The notes: generated by a model not told the origin, from the letters alone. Numbered from the stretch's first letter, positions 52,471 through 61,485 are shown. The stretch: DNA of 64,000 nucleotides from Gemmatimonadota bacterium (GCA_021295835.1 JAGWBP010000002.1:18394-82393); one strand, 5' to 3'. Translations and numbers: made by a program.

Positions 52471-54582
52471 ATGACAGAGAGAATCGAAACCCGCTTCGCC
52501 GGCAGACCGCTCATACTGGAGGTGGGTCGGATGGCCCGCCTCGCGCACGGATCCTGCCTGGTTCGTTTCGGCGACACGGTGGTGCTGGTGGCGGCGACGG
52601 TGCAGGACAAGCCGACACACCTTCCCTTCTTCCCCCTCACCGTCGAGTACCGCGAGAAGACCTACGCGGCCGGCAAGATCCCGGGCGGCTTCTTCAAGCG
52701 CGAGGGGGCGCCGCAGGAGAAGGAGGTGCTGTCGTCGAGGATGACCGACCGCACGCTCCGGCCGCTCTTCCCGGACGGCTTCTATTATGAGACGCAGATC
52801 CATGCCCAGGTGCTGAGCGCCGACCAGGAGAACGACGCCGATGTCCTGACGCTGATCGGAGCCTCGGTGGCGCTGAACACGTCGGTCATTCCCTTCAGGA
52901 CGCCGGTGGCGTCGGTGCGCATCGGGCGCGTTCAGGGCAACTGGGTGGTGAATCCTACCTTCAAGCAGTTGGAATACGCCGACCTGGACATCGTGGTGGC
53001 TGGTTCGGAAAATGCGATCGTGATGGTGGAGGGTGGGGCCATCGAGGTCCCCGAGGCGGAGATCCTAGAGGGGCTCAGGCAGGCCCACGAGGCGATCCGC
53101 GAGCTGATCGCCATTCAGGAGGAGCTGATTGCGCCGCGCCGCGTGCCGGCGATGGAGTGGGTGCCCAAGGAGGTGGACCCGAGGTTGCGAGAGTTGGTCG
53201 AGGGGGCCGCCGAGGGCCAGGTAGCCGAGGCGGTCCGGATTCCCGGCAAGGTGGAGCGCCTGGCCGCGCTCTCGAAGATCGCCAAGGACATCACCGAGCA
53301 GCTCGAGGCGAACGAACCCGAGCTGCCGCTCGGCGACGGTGGAGTGGGGGAGGTGATCCGCTCCCTCGAGAAGCGGAGTGTGAGGGCCCGGATTCTCGAC
53401 GACGGCGTCCGGGCCGACGGTCGGGGTCTCGAGGATGTGCGCGCAATCGGGTGCGATGTGGGGCTGCTGCCCCGCACCCACGGATCGGCGCTCTTCACCC
53501 GGGGCGAGACGCAGTCGCTGGGCGTCGTGACGCTCGGCACCTCGAAGGACGAGCAGCGCATCGACTCGATCGACTCGGCGGAGCAGGTCACCAAGTCCTT
53601 CATGCTCCACTACAACTTCCCCCCGTTCTCGGTGGGGGAGGCGAGGCCGATCCGGTCCACCTCGCGCCGCGAGAAGGGACACGGAGCCCTCGCCGAGCGG
53701 GCGATCCGGCCGCTGCTGCCGGAGTACGACGGCTTCCCCTACACGATCAGGATCGTCTCGGAGATCCTCGAGTCGAACGGATCCTCCTCGATGGCCTCTG
53801 TCTGCTCCGCGTCGCTCTCGCTCATGGACGCCGGAGTCCCGATCACGGCACCGTGCGCGGGAGTCGCGATGGGGCTCGTTGCCGAGGGCGACCGGGTCGC
53901 GGTCCTGACCGATATCCTGGGTCTGGAGGATGCGCTGGGCGATATGGACTTCAAGGTGGCCGGCACGAAACGGGGCGTGACATCGATTCAGATGGACATC
54001 AAGATCGACGGGCTTTCCTTCGATCTCCTGGAGCGGGCCCTAGCTCAGGCCCGGAGCGCCCGCCTGCACATACTGGGCGAGATGGAGGCAGTGATTGGAG
54101 CGCCGCGGGACGACCTCTCGCCCCACGCGCCGCGTATCTCCTCGCTTCGCATCAATCCTGAGAAGATAGGTGATATAATCGGACCTAAGGGCAAGACTAT
54201 CAGGGCTATACAGGACGAATCCGGAGCAACGATTGAAGTCGACGACGACGGGATCGTGAAGATCGCGGCGGTCTCGGGCGAGGCCGCGCGCCGCGCCCAG
54301 GAGATGATCGAGGCGATCGCGAAGGATCCCGAGGTCGGGATCATCTACGAGGGTCCGGTCAAGAACACAACCACTTTCGGGGCCTTCGTCGAGATCATGC
54401 CGGGGATCGAGGGGCTCTGCCACATCTCGGAGCTGGCAGACCACCGGGTGGGCAAGACCGAGGACGTGGTGAGGCGGGGCGACGTGGTGCGGGTCAAGCT
54501 CCTCTCGATAGACGAGAAGGGAAGAATGCGCCTCTCCAGGAAGGCCGCGGCGGCGGACGACGCGGCGGCTTCGGGGAAGTAG
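52471..54582 (+). CDS. pnp: polyribonucleotide nucleotidyltransferase (PNPase)
   Basis: A 703-residue phosphorolytic 3'-5' exoribonuclease. Two RNase PH domains: the first begins about residue 8, the second at about 310 (RGLEDVRAIGCDVGLLPRTHGSALFTRGETQ); active-site segments are GTSKDEQRID and LEDALGDMDFKVAGTK. KH domain (IGDIIGPKGKTIRAIQDES) at about residue 565 and S1 domain (EGPVKNTTTFGAFVEIMPGI) at about 630. ATG 52471 is preceded by AAGACGAGAG. Confidence 0.98.
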   Translation: MTERIETRFAGRPLILEVGRMARLAHGSCLVRFGDTVVLVAATVQDKPTHLPFFPLTVEYREKTYAAGKIPGGFFKREGAPQEKEVLSSRMTDRTLRPLFPDGFYYETQIHAQVLSADQENDADVLTLIGASVALNTSVIPFRTPVASVRIGRVQGNWVVNPTFKQLEYADLDIVVAGSENAIVMVEGGAIEVPEAEILEGLRQAHEAIRELIAIQEELIAPRRVPAMEWVPKEVDPRLRELVEGAAEGQVAEAVRIPGKVERLAALSKIAKDITEQLEANEPELPLGDGGVGEVIRSLEKRSVRARILDDGVRADGRGLEDVRAIGCDVGLLPRTHGSALFTRGETQSLGVVTLGTSKDEQRIDSIDSAEQVTKSFMLHYNFPPFSVGEARPIRSTSRREKGHGALAERAIRPLLPEYDGFPYTIRIVSEILESNGSSSMASVCSASLSLMDAGVPITAPCAGVAMGLVAEGDRVAVLTDILGLEDALGDMDFKVAGTKRGVTSIQMDIKIDGLSFDLLERALAQARSARLHILGEMEAVIGAPRDDLSPHAPRISSLRINPEKIGDIIGPKGKTIRAIQDESGATIEVDDDGIVKIAAVSGEAARRAQEMIEAIAKDPEVGIIYEGPVKNTTTFGAFVEIMPGIEGLCHISELADHRVGKTEDVVRRGDVVRVKLLSIDEKGRMRLSRKAAAADDAAASGK

Positions 54583-54625
54583 ACGCAGGCTGGCTGGCGG
54601 CCGCTCCGGCAAGATAGGGCGACCG

Positions 54626-55879
54626 ATGCCGACGCGCTCCTCCCGAGCGGGCGAGTCGCACCGGGTCACGCACCTCGACAACGGTGCCGTTGTGCTGACC
54701 GAGTCGGTGCCGGGGGCGCGGAGCGCGGCCGCAGGGGCGTGGATCCGTCAGGGTTCCGCCCTCGAGCCGGCCGATATGGCGGGTGCCAGCCACATGCTTG
54801 AGCACATGGTCTTTCGCGGCACCGCCAGTCGCTCCCGGCGCGAGATCGCCCTCTCGCTCGAGAGCGTCGGGGGATCTCTCAACGCCTACACCTCGCGGGA
54901 ACACACCGGCTACGAGGCGCGCGTGCTTCCGGACCACATCCCGCTGGCCACCGAGGTAATATCGGATCTGGTGAGGAGTCCGCGCCTCGACGAGGACGAC
55001 CTGAACCGGGAGCGCGAGATCGTGACGGAGGAGATCGCCATGGTCGAGGACACCCCCGACGACCTCGTCTTCGAGCTGCACGGCACCCGAATGTGGGGCG
55101 ACCACCCCTACGGCACGCCGATCCTGGGAAGCCGCGAGAGCGTGGCCTCGATGCCACGTGACGGCCTGGCCGAGCTGCACCGAAGACGCTACGTGGGGGC
55201 CAACCTGATCGTTGCGGCGGCGGGGGCGGTCGAGCACGACGCCTTCTCGGATCTTGTCTCCAAGTGGTTCGGCCCGGTGAAGGCGGGCGATCGAACGAAG
55301 GCGGCGCCGGAGCCGTCAGGGGTGTGCGCGGGGACCCATCGGGTGGAGCGCGGCCTCGCCCAGGTGCACATCGTGACCGGGGTGCCGACACCGGGGCACT
55401 CGCACCCCGACCGCTACGCCCTGGCACTGCTCTCCACGGCGCTGGGGGGCGGGATGAGCTCGCGCCTCTTCCAGCGCATTCGCGAGGAGCTGGCGCTGGC
55501 CTATGCCGTCCACTCGTATCAGGCCTTCCACGCGCGGGCGGGAGCCGCGGGCGTCTACCTGGCGACGCGACCGTCGCAGTGTGCGGCGGCGCTCGACGCC
55601 GTGGCGGAGATCTGTCGCGAGGTGGTCGCCGACGGCCTGGCCGACGAGGAGCTGGAGCGAGTTCGGGAGCAGGTCAAGGGACAGATGGTCCTTTCGCTGG
55701 AGTCCACCGGCGCGCGCCTTCACCGATTGGCGAGCGCCGCGCTGTACGACGAGAGTATCATGGGGCTGGACGAGGTGCTGAAGCTGGTCGACGGCGTCTC
55801 GCACGGCGACATCGCGAGGGTGGCGGCCCAAGTGCTCGACCCCGAGCGAAGCTGCACGCTGACGCTGGGCCCCACCTAG
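54626..55879 (+). CDS. M16 family zinc peptidase (processing-peptidase-like)
   Basis: A 417-residue pitrilysin-family protease. The inverted zinc motif HMLEH lies in GASHMLEHMVFRGT (about residue 57), with the downstream Glu in REREIVTEEIAMVEDTPDD. The C-terminal half has LSTALGGGMSSRLFQRIREE, the R/Y region typical of single-chain M16B enzymes. It probably acts as a dimer. It follows pnp by 43 bases, a common gene order. Confidence 0.93.
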   Translation: MPTRSSRAGESHRVTHLDNGAVVLTESVPGARSAAAGAWIRQGSALEPADMAGASHMLEHMVFRGTASRSRREIALSLESVGGSLNAYTSREHTGYEARVLPDHIPLATEVISDLVRSPRLDEDDLNREREIVTEEIAMVEDTPDDLVFELHGTRMWGDHPYGTPILGSRESVASMPRDGLAELHRRRYVGANLIVAAAGAVEHDAFSDLVSKWFGPVKAGDRTKAAPEPSGVCAGTHRVERGLAQVHIVTGVPTPGHSHPDRYALALLSTALGGGMSSRLFQRIREELALAYAVHSYQAFHARAGAAGVYLATRPSQCAAALDAVAEICREVVADGLADEELERVREQVKGQMVLSLESTGARLHRLASAALYDESIMGLDEVLKLVDGVSHGDIARVAAQVLDPERSCTLTLGPT

Positions 55880-55897
55880 CAGTATCCATCTCCATAA

Positions 55898-55938
55898 TGT
55901 AATGTATGCTTTACAATATGTAACTTGTGATTTACATT
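55898..55938 (+). promoter_or_regulatory. promoter with two TGTAA-N8-TTACA operators upstream of ald-dut
   Basis: Palindromes at 55898-55915 and 55919-55936. The -35 TTTACA (55910-55915), 17-bp spacer and -10 TACATT (55933-55938) have the same geometry as at 20115 and 44323. The leader before the ald-dut ATG is about 35 bases. Confidence 0.75.
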
Positions 55939-55979
55939 GCCCATAGGAAGACCGGGCAGCGACCGGAGGAGGGCCGGAG

Positions 55980-57539
55980 ATGCTCATCGGCGTCCCTACC
56001 GAGGTGAAGCAGAACGAGTACCGGGTGGCGCTCACCCCCGCCGGTGCCGAGGCGCTGGCAAAGGCCGGGCACGGCGTGATGGTGCAGGCGGGCGCGGGCA
56101 ACGACAGCGGCTTCACCGACGACTTCTACGAGCGGACAGGGGCCGAGATCGTGGCTGGTGCCGAAGAGCTCTGGGAGCGGGCGGCGATGATCATGAAGGT
56201 CAAGGACCCGGTCGCGTCCGAGTGGCCCCTGATGCGCAGGGGCCAGGTCGTCTTCACCTACTTCCACTTCGCCGCCTCGGAGGAGCTGACCCGCGCCGTC
56301 ATCGAGAGCGGGTGCGTGGCGATAGCGTACGAGACGGTCGGCCCCGAGCGCGGCGAGCTCCCCCTCCTGACCCCGATGAGCGAGGTGGCGGGGCGGATGG
56401 CGGTGCAGGAGGGGGCCAAGTACCTGGGACGTCCCTCTGGGGGCTCGGGGATCCTGCTCGGAGGGGTGCCGGGCGTGCTTCCGGCCAAGGTCCTGATACT
56501 TGGCGGAGGGGTTGTGGGAACCGAGGCCGCGAGGATGGCGGCTGGGCTTGGGGCCAGGGTGGCGGTGATGGACGTCTCGCTTCCGCGCCTGCGCGAGCTG
56601 GCCGACATCATGCCCGCCAACGTGAATGTGCTCTTCTCCACCGGCTACGCGGTGCGCAAGCAGTTGCGGGACTCGGACCTCGTGGTGGGCGCGGTGCTGG
56701 TGCCCGGCAACAAGGCACCTAAGCTGGTGGCGCGCGACGACCTCGCGACGATGAGACCGGGATCGGTGATCGTGGACGTGGCGGTCGACCAGGGCGGGTG
56801 TGTGGAGACGATACGTCCGACGACCCACGAGGACCCGGTCTACGAGGTGGACGGCGTGATTCACTACGGGGTTGCAAATATGCCGGGAGCGGTCCCCAGG
56901 ACATCCACTCTGGCCCTGACCAACGCCACGCTGCCGTACGCTCTGAAGCTGGCCGATGCCGGTTGGAGAGAGGCGTGCGCCGGTGATCCCGATCTCGGCC
57001 GCGGAGTCAACATCTGCGAGGGCAGGGTGGTGCACCCGGGAGTGGCCGAGGCCTTCGGGCGCAGGTGCGACTCGGTGGGGATCGAGCCATCCCCACCTGC
57101 CGAGACCGTCCGCTTCCTGCGCCTGAATTCCAATCCCGATCTGGCCCTCCCCGCGCGGGAGACCACCGGTGCGGCGGGATTCGACGTCCGGAGCTCGGAG
57201 TCGTTCCAGATGGCGCCCGGCGAGATTCGCGCGGCACGCACCGGCCTCGTAATGGAGATGCCGCCGGGGATGGAGTGCCAGGTCAGGCCGCGCTCGGGGC
57301 TGGCGGCGAGGCACGGCCTGACGATGCCGAACAGCCCCGGGACGATCGACTCGGACTACCGTGGCGAGCTGAAGGTGCTGCTTCAGAATCTGGGTCCCCG
57401 GCCGGTCGATATCCTCCGGGGCGACCGGATCGCGCAGCTCGTCTTCGGTCGCTGCCTCGCGCCGACGATCGCAGAGGGGGCGTCGCCGTCCGAGACCGAT
57501 CGTGGCGAGGGCGGCTTCGGAAGCACCGGCGTGGAGTAG
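55980..57539 (+). CDS. alanine dehydrogenase - dUTPase fusion protein
   Basis: One uninterrupted 519-codon frame. Residues 1 to about 365 are an alanine dehydrogenase: MLIGVPTEVKQNEYRVALTP, VVFTYFHFAASEEL (catalytic His), TPMSEVAGRMAVQEGAKYL, VLILGGGVVGTEAARMA (NAD site) and YGVANMPGAVPRTSTLALTN. Residues about 375-519 are a trimeric dUTPase with all five motifs: GAAGFDVRS, RPRSGLAARHG, GTIDSDYRGEL, RGDRIAQLVF and RGEGGFGSTG. The two are normally separate proteins in unrelated pathways (alanine/pyruvate and dUMP supply). An in-frame GTG at 57075 within a junction hairpin might allow separate dUTPase translation. Confidence 0.9.
   Translation: MLIGVPTEVKQNEYRVALTPAGAEALAKAGHGVMVQAGAGNDSGFTDDFYERTGAEIVAGAEELWERAAMIMKVKDPVASEWPLMRRGQVVFTYFHFAASEELTRAVIESGCVAIAYETVGPERGELPLLTPMSEVAGRMAVQEGAKYLGRPSGGSGILLGGVPGVLPAKVLILGGGVVGTEAARMAAGLGARVAVMDVSLPRLRELADIMPANVNVLFSTGYAVRKQLRDSDLVVGAVLVPGNKAPKLVARDDLATMRPGSVIVDVAVDQGGCVETIRPTTHEDPVYEVDGVIHYGVANMPGAVPRTSTLALTNATLPYALKLADAGWREACAGDPDLGRGVNICEGRVVHPGVAEAFGRRCDSVGIEPSPPAETVRFLRLNSNPDLALPARETTGAAGFDVRSSESFQMAPGEIRAARTGLVMEMPPGMECQVRPRSGLAARHGLTMPNSPGTIDSDYRGELKVLLQNLGPRPVDILRGDRIAQLVFGRCLAPTIAEGASPSETDRGEGGFGSTGVE
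57074..57097 (+). other. 9-bp hairpin at the Ald/Dut junction
   Basis: GGTGGGGAT and ATCCCCACC pair perfectly around CGAGCC, inside the linker codons. The first arm includes the in-frame GTG at 57075. It may mark a former gene boundary or affect internal initiation. Confidence 0.4.
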
Positions 57540-57620
57540 TTGACCCGCCCTTGCGGAAAGCGGTACCAGTCTGTATCCCTGGGCGGCGGCGGCGAGCTCA
57601 CCTCGGCTAGGGAGCAACTC

Positions 57621-58230
57621 GTGATCCGACGAAATTCGGCTAACCCCCTGTGGCTCGGGATTGCGGCAAGCGGCGTCGTCGGCCATCAGCAAATCGGTGT
57701 CCTGACCTCCCCCCCCCCGGGGTGAGGAGCCCGCGCCGGTATCGTCGCCTGTCCCGGATGATCCGACGCGCCCCTCGTCTCGGGCGGAATCCGACCGAAC
57801 GCTTGAACTCATGGAAGTAGCCGCCTACACGCTTCCGCCCGCGATCACCATGGCGGGAGCGGCGGTTTCCCCGAACGGAGCCCGCGCGGTCGTTTGGGGA
57901 TCCCGGCCGAAGAGCTTCCTGTACGTCGAGCGTGGTGTCGAAGGGGTCCGGTCGGTTTCGCGCGAGCGCTTGCCGCCCGGTGAGATCGCGGGAGTCGCTT
58001 TTCTCGACGACGCCACGCTCGGCATCGTCCTCGCCGGAGGAAGGGTGTCGACCGCCGAGTGGGGAAACTGGACGCCTCGTATGCCCAGGGTCATCCCGGT
58101 GTCGGGCATCCGCTCGGCTGTCCTGGGCGACGATGGCTGGTGGCTGCTGGCCGAGGGAACGGATGAGGGTACATCCCTGCATTTCCTCTCCGGCGACGGC
58201 CTGTCGAGTCCCACGCACGTCATGCCCTAG
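57621..58230 (+). pseudogene. secreted propeller-like protein interrupted at a C10 tract
   Basis: GTG 57621, preceded by GGGAG seven bases upstream, opens VIRRNSANPLWLGIAASGVV, a signal-like start, and ends at 57725 after 34 residues. The frame beyond the tract continues EEPAPVSSPVPDDPTRPS, then AGAAVSPNGARAVVWGSRP and GVAFLDDATLGIVLAGGR, to a TAG at 58228-58230. Removing one C from the ten-C run (57709-57718) joins the two frames into about 200 residues. It is either decayed or phase-variable. The propeller-like identity is weak, and it ends exactly where homology to the Cys-rich protein begins. Confidence 0.45.
57709..57718 (+). repeat. homopolymeric C10 tract
   Basis: Ten consecutive Cs followed by four Gs. 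It lies at the frame break of the gene above, where slippage by one base would switch the reading frame. Confidence 0.7.
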
Positions 58231-58551
58231 TGTGTACCAAAACCGACAGGCGGGGGCTGGAAGACTTGCCAAGTTGTTGTAGGAAATGGGGATTGCGAGA
58301 TGAGCAGCACTAAGCCGGATTGCGTCCCCATACTCGCGTTGGACGGCAGGGCGGAGGACGAGGGCTCGGGGGTATCGATCGCCGCAGTTGGCGGAGCGGA
58401 GATCCCCGGGTGGCGGCAGCTCGTCGTGCCCGCCCCAGAGATGCCTGCGGCAATGGCAAGGCAAGCATGCACCGGTGCCATCGTCCAACGGCGTTACTCC
58501 CCGTCGGACATCGAAGAATTACGTGACGGACTTCGGCGTGTCACGATCTGA
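58231..58551 (+). pseudogene. 5'-truncated copy of the Cys-rich secreted protein
   Basis: Directly after the TAG at 58228 the frame reads CVPKPTGGGWKTCQ, with Cys spacing matching the intact copy (CDSKDNPNGYRACK). It continues through DC...ILALDGR, AAVGGAEIPG and ACTGAIVQRRYSP to ELRDGLRRVTI, mirroring the second copy to its last residue. The signal peptide and first CxxC are missing. ATG 58300 would allow an 83-residue product without export signal. Its 3' end overlaps the start of propeller gene 1 by 14 bases. Confidence 0.6.
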
Positions 58552-59716
58552 GATCGCCGGAGGGGGGCTTCGGTTGACCATCTCGGCGGGTGTGGCGCTC
58601 GGCTGCTCGTGCCTTGTCGCGGCTTCGCCGTGTGTCGGCTCCGCCCAGGTCGAGCGGTGGACGCTGGAGCGAACCGTCACGATTGGCGATCACGGCGACC
58701 CGGAACTGGGGCTGACCCGGGTGGGGGATGTGATCGTTGTCGGCGAGCGCCTGTTCGTGGCGCAACGGAGAGAGCACCTCCTCAGGATCTTCTCGCTCGC
58801 GGGCGACTTCCTCGGCTTTCTTGGGGGGCAGGGCGAGGGGCCGGGAGAGTTCAGCGAGGTGAACTGGATAGGGGTCCGCGATGGGCTGGTCTGGGTCTCC
58901 GACCGCCTCACGGGACGTGTGCAGTACTTCGACCCGGAAGGCCGCTACGCCTCCTCGATACGGATCCGCGGCCATCCCACCCTCCCCATGGGTTGGATAC
59001 GCGTGCGCGCCGTGCTCGAGGATGGATCGATGCTCGTCACGAACCCACTCGACATCGTCGAGCTAGCGGCCGCTCCCGATCGCCCGGAGCATGTGATTCG
59101 GTTCGATGCGGGGGGATCGCTCCGAGACACCGTGTCGGTCCTCGTGGGGCGTGCGGGCGCGCTAGAGCTCGGGCGGACGAGCCGAGGGGGAGTAACGTTC
59201 ACCGTGCTGCCCGAATCCTACCGCTCGCTGTTCGCTCCGAGCGCCGACGGGTCGGGATTCGTCGTCGTGCACCGAGAGGCCGCCACGCGCGCGGAGCCCC
59301 ACACATTTCGCGTGATCCGGTTCGACGCTCGTGCGGACACCGCCTGGGTGCGCGACATCCCGTACGTTCCGATCCCGGTCTCTTCCAAATGGCGGTCGCG
59401 GCACCTGGAGAAGGAACGCCGCGACTTGAGCGCACCCGCTATGCGCGTGCTCGAGCGCGCCTATCGGAAACTGAAGTTCTTTCCTCCAGTGAGGGTGGTG
59501 CGGGCCGGGGCGGACGGCACGACTTGGCTGCTCGTCCGCACGGGCGTGGATTCGTTCGAGTGGGAAGTGCTGGACCTGTCCGGCAATTCCCTTGCGCGCA
59601 TCGAGCCGCCGCCGCACGGCTCGATGCGGTGGGCAGGCACCGACGCGCTGTGGTTCGTGGAGGAGGACGAGCTCGATGTCCCGTACCTGGTTCAGTATGC
59701 CATCCGCCGCCCGTGA
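58538..59716 (+). CDS. secreted 6-bladed beta-propeller protein 1
   Basis: A 392-residue protein starting at GTG 58538 (VSRSEIAGGGLRLTISAG), inside the 3' end of the Cys-rich gene. A signal peptide spans about 12-37 (...VALGCSCLVAASPCVGSAQ). Blade repeats include LTRVGDVIVVGERLFVAQRR, GDFLGFLGGQGEGPGEFSEV (the GxGEGPGEF signature of 6-bladed propellers), VQYFDPEGRYASSIRI and DALWFVEEDELDVPYLVQY. It is about 50 % similar by eye to propeller 2. Function unknown; the fold suggests binding, not catalysis. Confidence 0.75.
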   Translation: MSRSEIAGGGLRLTISAGVALGCSCLVAASPCVGSAQVERWTLERTVTIGDHGDPELGLTRVGDVIVVGERLFVAQRREHLLRIFSLAGDFLGFLGGQGEGPGEFSEVNWIGVRDGLVWVSDRLTGRVQYFDPEGRYASSIRIRGHPTLPMGWIRVRAVLEDGSMLVTNPLDIVELAAAPDRPEHVIRFDAGGSLRDTVSVLVGRAGALELGRTSRGGVTFTVLPESYRSLFAPSADGSGFVVVHREAATRAEPHTFRVIRFDARADTAWVRDIPYVPIPVSSKWRSRHLEKERRDLSAPAMRVLERAYRKLKFFPPVRVVRAGADGTTWLLVRTGVDSFEWEVLDLSGNSLARIEPPPHGSMRWAGTDALWFVEEDELDVPYLVQYAIRRP

Positions 59717-59775
59717 GCAGCAGCCGGAGGCCTCGATTAGATTACCGAGAACCTTTTCATCAAAAGGAGAAACTC

Positions 59776-60246
59776 ATGAACAAGCCATGCACTTACCCAT
59801 TCCCCGTCTTCGCGATCCTTGCGTTCGCATGCTTGAGCGTGCCGGAGCGCGCTGTCGCCCAGGATTTCTGCTATCGATGCGGGCCATGGAGCGAGAACGA
59901 TGAATACTATGTATGCGACTCGAAAGACAATCCAAATGGGTACCGAGCCTGTAAGCTGTCGATGGGAGGGAAGCAATGCTCCACGAGCACCCGGCCAGAC
60001 GGTAGTTGGGATTGCCACGTCGTTCTTGCCATGGACGGTCGAGTCTCGCCGGATGTGGAATCGAAACCATGGCTCCAAGCGGTTGGCGGGACGGAGCTCC
60101 CCGGCCGGGTGCAGCAGACGGCGGCCTCAGTCGATGTCCCGCCGAAGGTGATCCGGCACGGATGCATCGGCGAGATCATTCAACGACGCTACTCCCCGGC
60201 GAGAATCGCTGAACTGCGTTCGGGACTCCGGCGTGTCACGATCTGA
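59776..60246 (+). CDS. small secreted Cys-rich protein, intact copy
   Basis: A 156-residue protein behind AAAAGGAG. Signal peptide at 1-29 (VFAILAFACL...ERAVAQ). The mature part has seven Cys: a CxxC at 32-35, then 47, 59, 68, 80 and a lone Cys130. The Cys-rich head (30-80) is followed by VLAMDGR, AVGGTELPG and a basic tail GCIGEIIQRRYSPARIAELRS written as GCIGEIIQRRYSP plus ARIAELRSGLRRVTI. The truncated copy at 58231 shares the Cys spacing and tail. Family not recognised. Its last 14 bases overlap propeller gene 2. An even set of head cysteines suggests disulfides or another Cys-based modification after export. Confidence 0.7.
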   Translation: MNKPCTYPFPVFAILAFACLSVPERAVAQDFCYRCGPWSENDEYYVCDSKDNPNGYRACKLSMGGKQCSTSTRPDGSWDCHVVLAMDGRVSPDVESKPWLQAVGGTELPGRVQQTAASVDVPPKVIRHGCIGEIIQRRYSPARIAELRSGLRRVTI

Positions 60247-61444
60247 GATCGCTGCAGCAGACCGGCCCGCCGGATTCCGGCGTACGGCAAGGAACCATCG
60301 GTCGATGGGCTTGATGCCTGCCGCGCTGGCCTGTTTCTGCGCCGCTTGGCCCCACCCGGCCTCCGGACAGCCGGAGCGGTGGGCGTTGGAGCGCACCGTC
60401 ACGATCGGCGATGCGTTCGACCCGGAAACCGGACTCACTCGGGTGGGAGACGTGATTGTCATGGGTGACCGGCTGTTCGTAACGCAAGATTTGGAGCGGC
60501 GCGTCCGGGTCTACTCCCTCACCGGAGACTTCCTCGGATTCATCGGCAGGAGCGGCGAAGGACCGGGGGAGTTCCAGAGGGTGGGCCGCATGGGCCTGAA
60601 CAGTGGCCGGGTGTGGATCGATTCGGGCTCGCGACGCCTCCAGTACTTTGACGCCGAGGGCCTCTTCCTGTGGTCGGTGCGGATCATGGGCCATCCGTCT
60701 TTGCTCGGGGCGAGCGTGCGGGGAGTCCTTCAGGATGGATCCCGGCTCTTCAAGGACAAGGCGTCGGCGGGCGAGTTGGCCGAATCTCCGCCGAAGCCGG
60801 AGGCGGTGGTCCTATTCGGTCCCGAGGGGCTGCTGCGGGACACGGTGGCCATGATCGTCGGGCGCAGCGGCATCACGCAATTTGTCGGGAGCGGTTGGAC
60901 CAGTTATATGTCTATTCCCGAGTCGTACCGCTCGCTGCTCTCGGTCGCGCCGGACGGGTCGGGATTCGTCGTGGTGCACCGCACCGGCGCCACGAGCGCC
61001 GAACACCACACGTTTCGCGTGATCCGGTTCGACGCCCAGTCTGACACCGCGTGGGCGCTGGAGGTCCCGTACGATCCAATCCGCGTGCCCCGGGAGTGGC
61101 GGTCGCGGCACGTGGAGGAGTATGTCCGCGACTACGACGAGTTTCCCGGTTTTCCTCAAGGCCGTGTTCGGCAGGCGTGGGAGAGGGCATTTGGCAGGTT
61201 GCAGTTCTTCCCACCCGTCGGCGACGTGCAGGCCGGGATGGACGGCACGACATGGCTCCTCCTGCGCACGGGCGTCGAATCGTCCGAGTGGGAAGTGCTG
61301 GACGAATCCGGTCGTTCCGTCGCTCGGGTCGATCCGCCGCCGCGAGGCAGGATAAGGTGGGCGGACGCGGAATCGTTGTGGTTCGTCGAGCGTGACGAGC
61401 TCGACGTCCCGTACCTGGTTCGATACGTCATCCGCCATCCCTGA
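60233..61444 (+). CDS. secreted 6-bladed beta-propeller protein 2
   Basis: A 403-residue paralogue of propeller 1. GTG 60233 lies in the same overlapping context (GGCGTGTCACGATCTGAGAT in both). Signal-like stretch at about 24-45 (GLMPAALACFCAAWPHPASGQ), then ERWALERTVTIGDAFDPETG, FLGFIGRSGEGPGEFQRVG, LQYFDAEGLFLWSVRI, SGFVVVHRTGATSAEHHTFR and ESLWFVERDELDVPYLVRY. The overlap with the Cys-rich gene implies translational coupling and suggests that the two products act together. Confidence 0.78.
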   Translation: MSRSEIAAADRPAGFRRTARNHRSMGLMPAALACFCAAWPHPASGQPERWALERTVTIGDAFDPETGLTRVGDVIVMGDRLFVTQDLERRVRVYSLTGDFLGFIGRSGEGPGEFQRVGRMGLNSGRVWIDSGSRRLQYFDAEGLFLWSVRIMGHPSLLGASVRGVLQDGSRLFKDKASAGELAESPPKPEAVVLFGPEGLLRDTVAMIVGRSGITQFVGSGWTSYMSIPESYRSLLSVAPDGSGFVVVHRTGATSAEHHTFRVIRFDAQSDTAWALEVPYDPIRVPREWRSRHVEEYVRDYDEFPGFPQGRVRQAWERAFGRLQFFPPVGDVQAGMDGTTWLLLRTGVESSEWEVLDESGRSVARVDPPPRGRIRWADAESLWFVERDELDVPYLVRYVIRHP

Positions 61445-61485
61445 CCGGTCGCCCGGTCGCCCGGCGATTCCCCCGGCCCGGCTGT

